A stretch of 6,478 bases of DNA from an uncultured Eubacteriales bacterium (GTDB taxonomy: Bacteria; Bacillota; Clostridia; Oscillospirales; Oscillospiraceae). The stretch covers positions 1 through 6,478 of the forward strand of contig CAJKNS010000136.1 of assembly GCA_905201305.1 (NCBI GenBank), read 5' to 3'. Position 1 is the stretch's first letter, and the number at the start of each line of letters is the position of its first letter. The translations under genes were made by a program, and so were the position numbers. Of this stretch, positions 4,745 to 6,478 are shown piece by piece. The notes beneath the pieces were generated by a model. The model saw only the letters and a list, made by a program, of their open reading frames with translations, was not told the DNA's origin and searched no databases.

Positions 4745-6252
4745 CTTCCTTTGAACTCTTAAAGCTCCTGGGAAATGCCCAGGACGAATACATTATGGAC
4801 TCCCGAAAGCGCCCGAAAAAGCCCCAAAAGCCGCCGGTTCTGAAAATCGCGGCATTGGCTGCCTGCGCGGCGATTTTGATTGGATTGGGCGGCACGATGC
4901 TGTATGTAAAGCCATGGACATCGGGCAGTTCTGCGCCCACAAATCCGCCGGAAACCCTGTCCTCCCCTGCCCCCAGCGCAGAGAATGGCAGCACAGGGGA
5001 GGATGTCCCCAAGGCTTCTGCCAATCCGCTGGATAGTGACGGAATTGCGCTGCTCTCAGCCGCTCAGAGCCCCGCTATGCCTCAAACGGACGCGGAGCGG
5101 ATCAAGGCATGGCAGGAAAATCAGGTGTCGGAGGATACCTCCTATGCCCTCAATGCCTTTGCCTATCAGCTGGGCTCCAAGGTGCTGTCCGGCACGGACG
5201 ACAGCGTTTGCTTCTCCCCCGTGAGCCTGTATCAGGTGCTGTCCGTCATCACCAGCGGCGCAGAGGGGTCTACCCAGGAGCAGCTTTTAAGCCTGCTCGG
5301 TCAGGGGGATGTGGACACCCTGAAAACCCAGATGCAAAAGCTCTATCAGGTAAACCAGCAGGACACCGATATGGACCATCTGGAGTTTGCAAATTCCCTG
5401 TGGCTGGACGAAAAGCAGCAGGACGGAGAAAATCAGGTGGGCTTCCATCAGGATTGGGTGATGCAGGCTGCCATGAACTACTACTGCGACGTATATGCGG
5501 CGGACTTTTCCTCCGGCGCTGCCAATGCGCCCCTTGCCGCCTGGATCAATCAGCACACCGGCAATCTCATGGCGGACCGGCTGGAGAGTTTCAGCATGAG
5601 TCCCAACACGGTCATGGCGGCAGTGAACACCGTCTATTATCACAGCCAGTGGGTAGAACAGTTTCTGGACACCGTGCAGGACACCTTCACCGCTCAGGAC
5701 GGCACCCAGACCACCTGCGACTTTATGCAGAACACGGATATGAGCGGCGAAGCGGTGGTCACGGACCGGTATACCAAGAGCTATCTCCAGCTGAGCTCCG
5801 GACAGATGTATGTGGTGCTGCCAAAGGACGGCGTATCCGTGGACGACCTGCTTTCCGAGGATACCCTGTGGGAGATGTTTGAGGACAGCAGCTATGAAGC
5901 CGCTCAGGTGGAATGGAGCGTGCCCAAGTTCACAACGGACACCGATCTGGACCTCAAGGATGCCCTCACCGCCGCTGGGGTCACCGATGCCTTTGAGAGC
6001 GATGCTGCCAGCTTCAGTGCTATTGCCGATACGCCCCTTTATCTGTCCTCGGTGATTCAGGGCACCCATATTGCCGTGAATGAGGACGGCATCGAGGCTG
6101 CGTCCTATTCCCTTGCGGGAATGGAGGCTGGCGCAGCAGCGCCGGGTGAAGCGCCGGTGGTAGAGATGAACCTCAATCGCCCGTTTTTGTATCTCATTAC
6201 CGCATCGGATGGCTCGCCGCTGTTCTTTGGGGTTGTGAGGAGTGTAGAATAA
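4741..6252 (+). CDS. Putative anti-sigma/serpin fusion: membrane-anchored serpin with anti-sigma-like N-terminus
   Basis: This 503-residue protein has three parts. Residues 1-34 (ELLKLLGNAQDEYI then a Lys/Arg-rich stretch) resemble the cytoplasmic sigma-binding segment of clostridial proteins encoded after this ECF type. Residues 35-56 form one transmembrane helix. A Ser/Pro/Ala-rich linker (57-130) leads to a full serpin domain (131-503). Serpin hallmarks are FSPVSLYQVLSVITSGAEGST (158-178), AVNTVYYHSQWVEQF (294-308), VPKF (394-397), the hinge NEDGIEAAS (447-455) and NRPFLYLI (479-486). Inhibitory serpins trap proteases after cleavage of the reactive loop. Here the hinge Glu448 (P17), Gly450 (P15) and Ala453-454 are kept, and the loop is small-residue rich. 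If P17-P1 has the usual length, P1-P1' is Gly464-Ala465, but the loop is about six residues longer than in antitrypsin, so the site is uncertain. Start and sigma stop overlap (ATGA). The serpin assignment is very strong; the anti-sigma role is inferred. Confidence 0.9.
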   Translation: MTSFELLKLLGNAQDEYIMDSRKRPKKPQKPPVLKIAALAACAAILIGLGGTMLYVKPWTSGSSAPTNPPETLSSPAPSAENGSTGEDVPKASANPLDSDGIALLSAAQSPAMPQTDAERIKAWQENQVSEDTSYALNAFAYQLGSKVLSGTDDSVCFSPVSLYQVLSVITSGAEGSTQEQLLSLLGQGDVDTLKTQMQKLYQVNQQDTDMDHLEFANSLWLDEKQQDGENQVGFHQDWVMQAAMNYYCDVYAADFSSGAANAPLAAWINQHTGNLMADRLESFSMSPNTVMAAVNTVYYHSQWVEQFLDTVQDTFTAQDGTQTTCDFMQNTDMSGEAVVTDRYTKSYLQLSSGQMYVVLPKDGVSVDDLLSEDTLWEMFEDSSYEAAQVEWSVPKFTTDTDLDLKDALTAAGVTDAFESDAASFSAIADTPLYLSSVIQGTHIAVNEDGIEAASYSLAGMEAGAAAPGEAPVVEMNLNRPFLYLITASDGSPLFFGVVRSVE

Positions 6253-6256
6253 GCAT

Positions 6257-6310
6257 CAAACGCGCTGCAATGGGAGGTTGCAGCGCGTTTGGTTTGTGTT
6301 TTGGGTTTTT
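6257..6310 (+). terminator. Rho-independent terminator of the sigma/serpin operon
   Basis: A perfect 13-bp stem, AAACGCGCTGCAA (6258-6270) with 6278-6290, extended by a C-G pair (6257/6291), has a 7-nt loop and starts five bases after the stop codon. It is followed by a T-rich stretch (GGTTTGTGTTTTGGGTTTTT) rather than an uninterrupted T-run. Confidence 0.8.
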
Positions 6311-6313
6311 CGT

Positions 6314-6420
6314 GTTTACCAACCTCTCTACTCAACCTACGCCCTCCGGGGGCGCAACTATTTTTGTTTTACGTATTTACCGACCTGATTTGTTTACCGA
6401 CTTCCGGTCCCTCCGGGGGC
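6314..6420. repeat. Interspersed short repeats downstream of the serpin operon
   Basis: Two short units alternate. A TTTACCRACYT-type unit occurs at 6314-6325, 6375-6386 and 6392-6403 (allowing A/G and C/T changes). An identical CCCTCCGGGGGC occurs at 6342-6353 and 6409-6420. The two repeats lie in the same order (TTTACC unit, then GC-rich unit) about 67-78 bp apart, as if a segment had been duplicated and diverged. No coding frame or ribosome binding site is apparent in 6253-6478. Confidence 0.55.
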
Positions 6421-6451
6421 TCTATCTTTCTTCTCGTGAAGAAAGATAGAG
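6420..6451. repeat. Perfect 14-bp inverted repeat (hairpin) without U-tract
   Basis: TCTATCTTTCTTC (6421-6433) pairs with GAAGAAAGATAGA (6438-6450), extended by C6420-G6451, around a TCGT loop. Neither strand has a T-run after the stem, so a classic terminator is unlikely. With the flanking repeats it may belong to a dispersed intergenic repeat element. The downstream purine-rich sequence to 6478 shows nothing further I can identify. Confidence 0.5.
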
Positions 6452-6478
6452 GAGAAAGACACGCCAAAGGGCTCCAAA

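Noticed and set aside
4855..4866. Lipobox-like LAAC (residues 39-42) in the serpin fusion protein
   Set aside because: Only about six hydrophobic residues precede the Cys and the hydrophobic stretch continues well past it, so a transmembrane anchor is more likely than a lipoprotein signal.
5287..6069. Long minus-strand open frame (260 residues) opposite the serpin gene
   Set aside because: It is an antisense shadow of the well-conserved serpin coding sequence, without start signals.
6420..6451. The downstream hairpin as a second transcription terminator
   Set aside because: No T-run follows the stem on either strand.

Overview
The window looks like the chromosome of a gut-type member of the Clostridia (Firmicutes), most likely from the Ruminococcaceae/Oscillospiraceae or a relative. 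The reasons are strong AGGAGG-type ribosome binding sites, two ECF sigma/anti-sigma pairs of clostridial type, a CcpA-type cre palindrome, a DUF3810 membrane protein, a bacterial serpin and moderately GC-rich coding sequence. The genus call is inference, because no rRNA or other marker gene is present.

Layout. Positions 1-459 (+) are the C-terminal part of a MobV/Pre-type plasmid mobilisation protein cut by the window edge, a trace of a mobilisable element. Convergent to it, a minus-strand operon runs from 2264 down to 523: an ECF sigma factor (1794-2264), then a membrane-anchored DUF4179 putative anti-sigma factor (523-1794), joined by a TAATG stop/start overlap. A perfect 14-bp cre-like palindrome lies just upstream of the sigma gene's ribosome binding site. 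The 426-bp gap 2265-2690 also holds a near-consensus plus-strand promoter and, about 240 bp on, a strong intrinsic terminator. Between them is a highly structured sequence with no credible protein, so I annotate a stand-alone non-coding RNA (about 2455-2692). Its terminator U-tract overlaps the stop codon of the convergent DUF3810 gene (2691-3770, minus), a three-helix membrane protein with an extracytoplasmic HExxH metallopeptidase-like motif.

The 413-bp divergent region 3771-4183 carries an extended -10 promoter for the DUF3810 gene, a 12-bp tandem repeat, a near-consensus promoter for the rightward operon and a structured leader of about 190 nt. The rightward operon is a second, different ECF sigma factor (4184-4744) overlapping by ATGA a 503-residue membrane protein (4741-6252). 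That protein joins a short anti-sigma-like cytoplasmic segment and one membrane helix to a full-length serpin domain. A 13-bp hairpin terminator follows, then about 170 bp of non-coding sequence with short repeats and another perfect hairpin.

How the parts may work together. Each sigma gene is translationally coupled to a membrane protein that probably holds it inactive. In the second module the sensor position is taken by a serpin, a protease-trapping fold that undergoes a large conformational change when its reactive loop is cut. This suggests, as a hypothesis, a transcriptional switch triggered by extracellular proteases. The neighbouring DUF3810 protein would place its HExxH domain on the same face of the membrane, but a functional link is only suggested by proximity.
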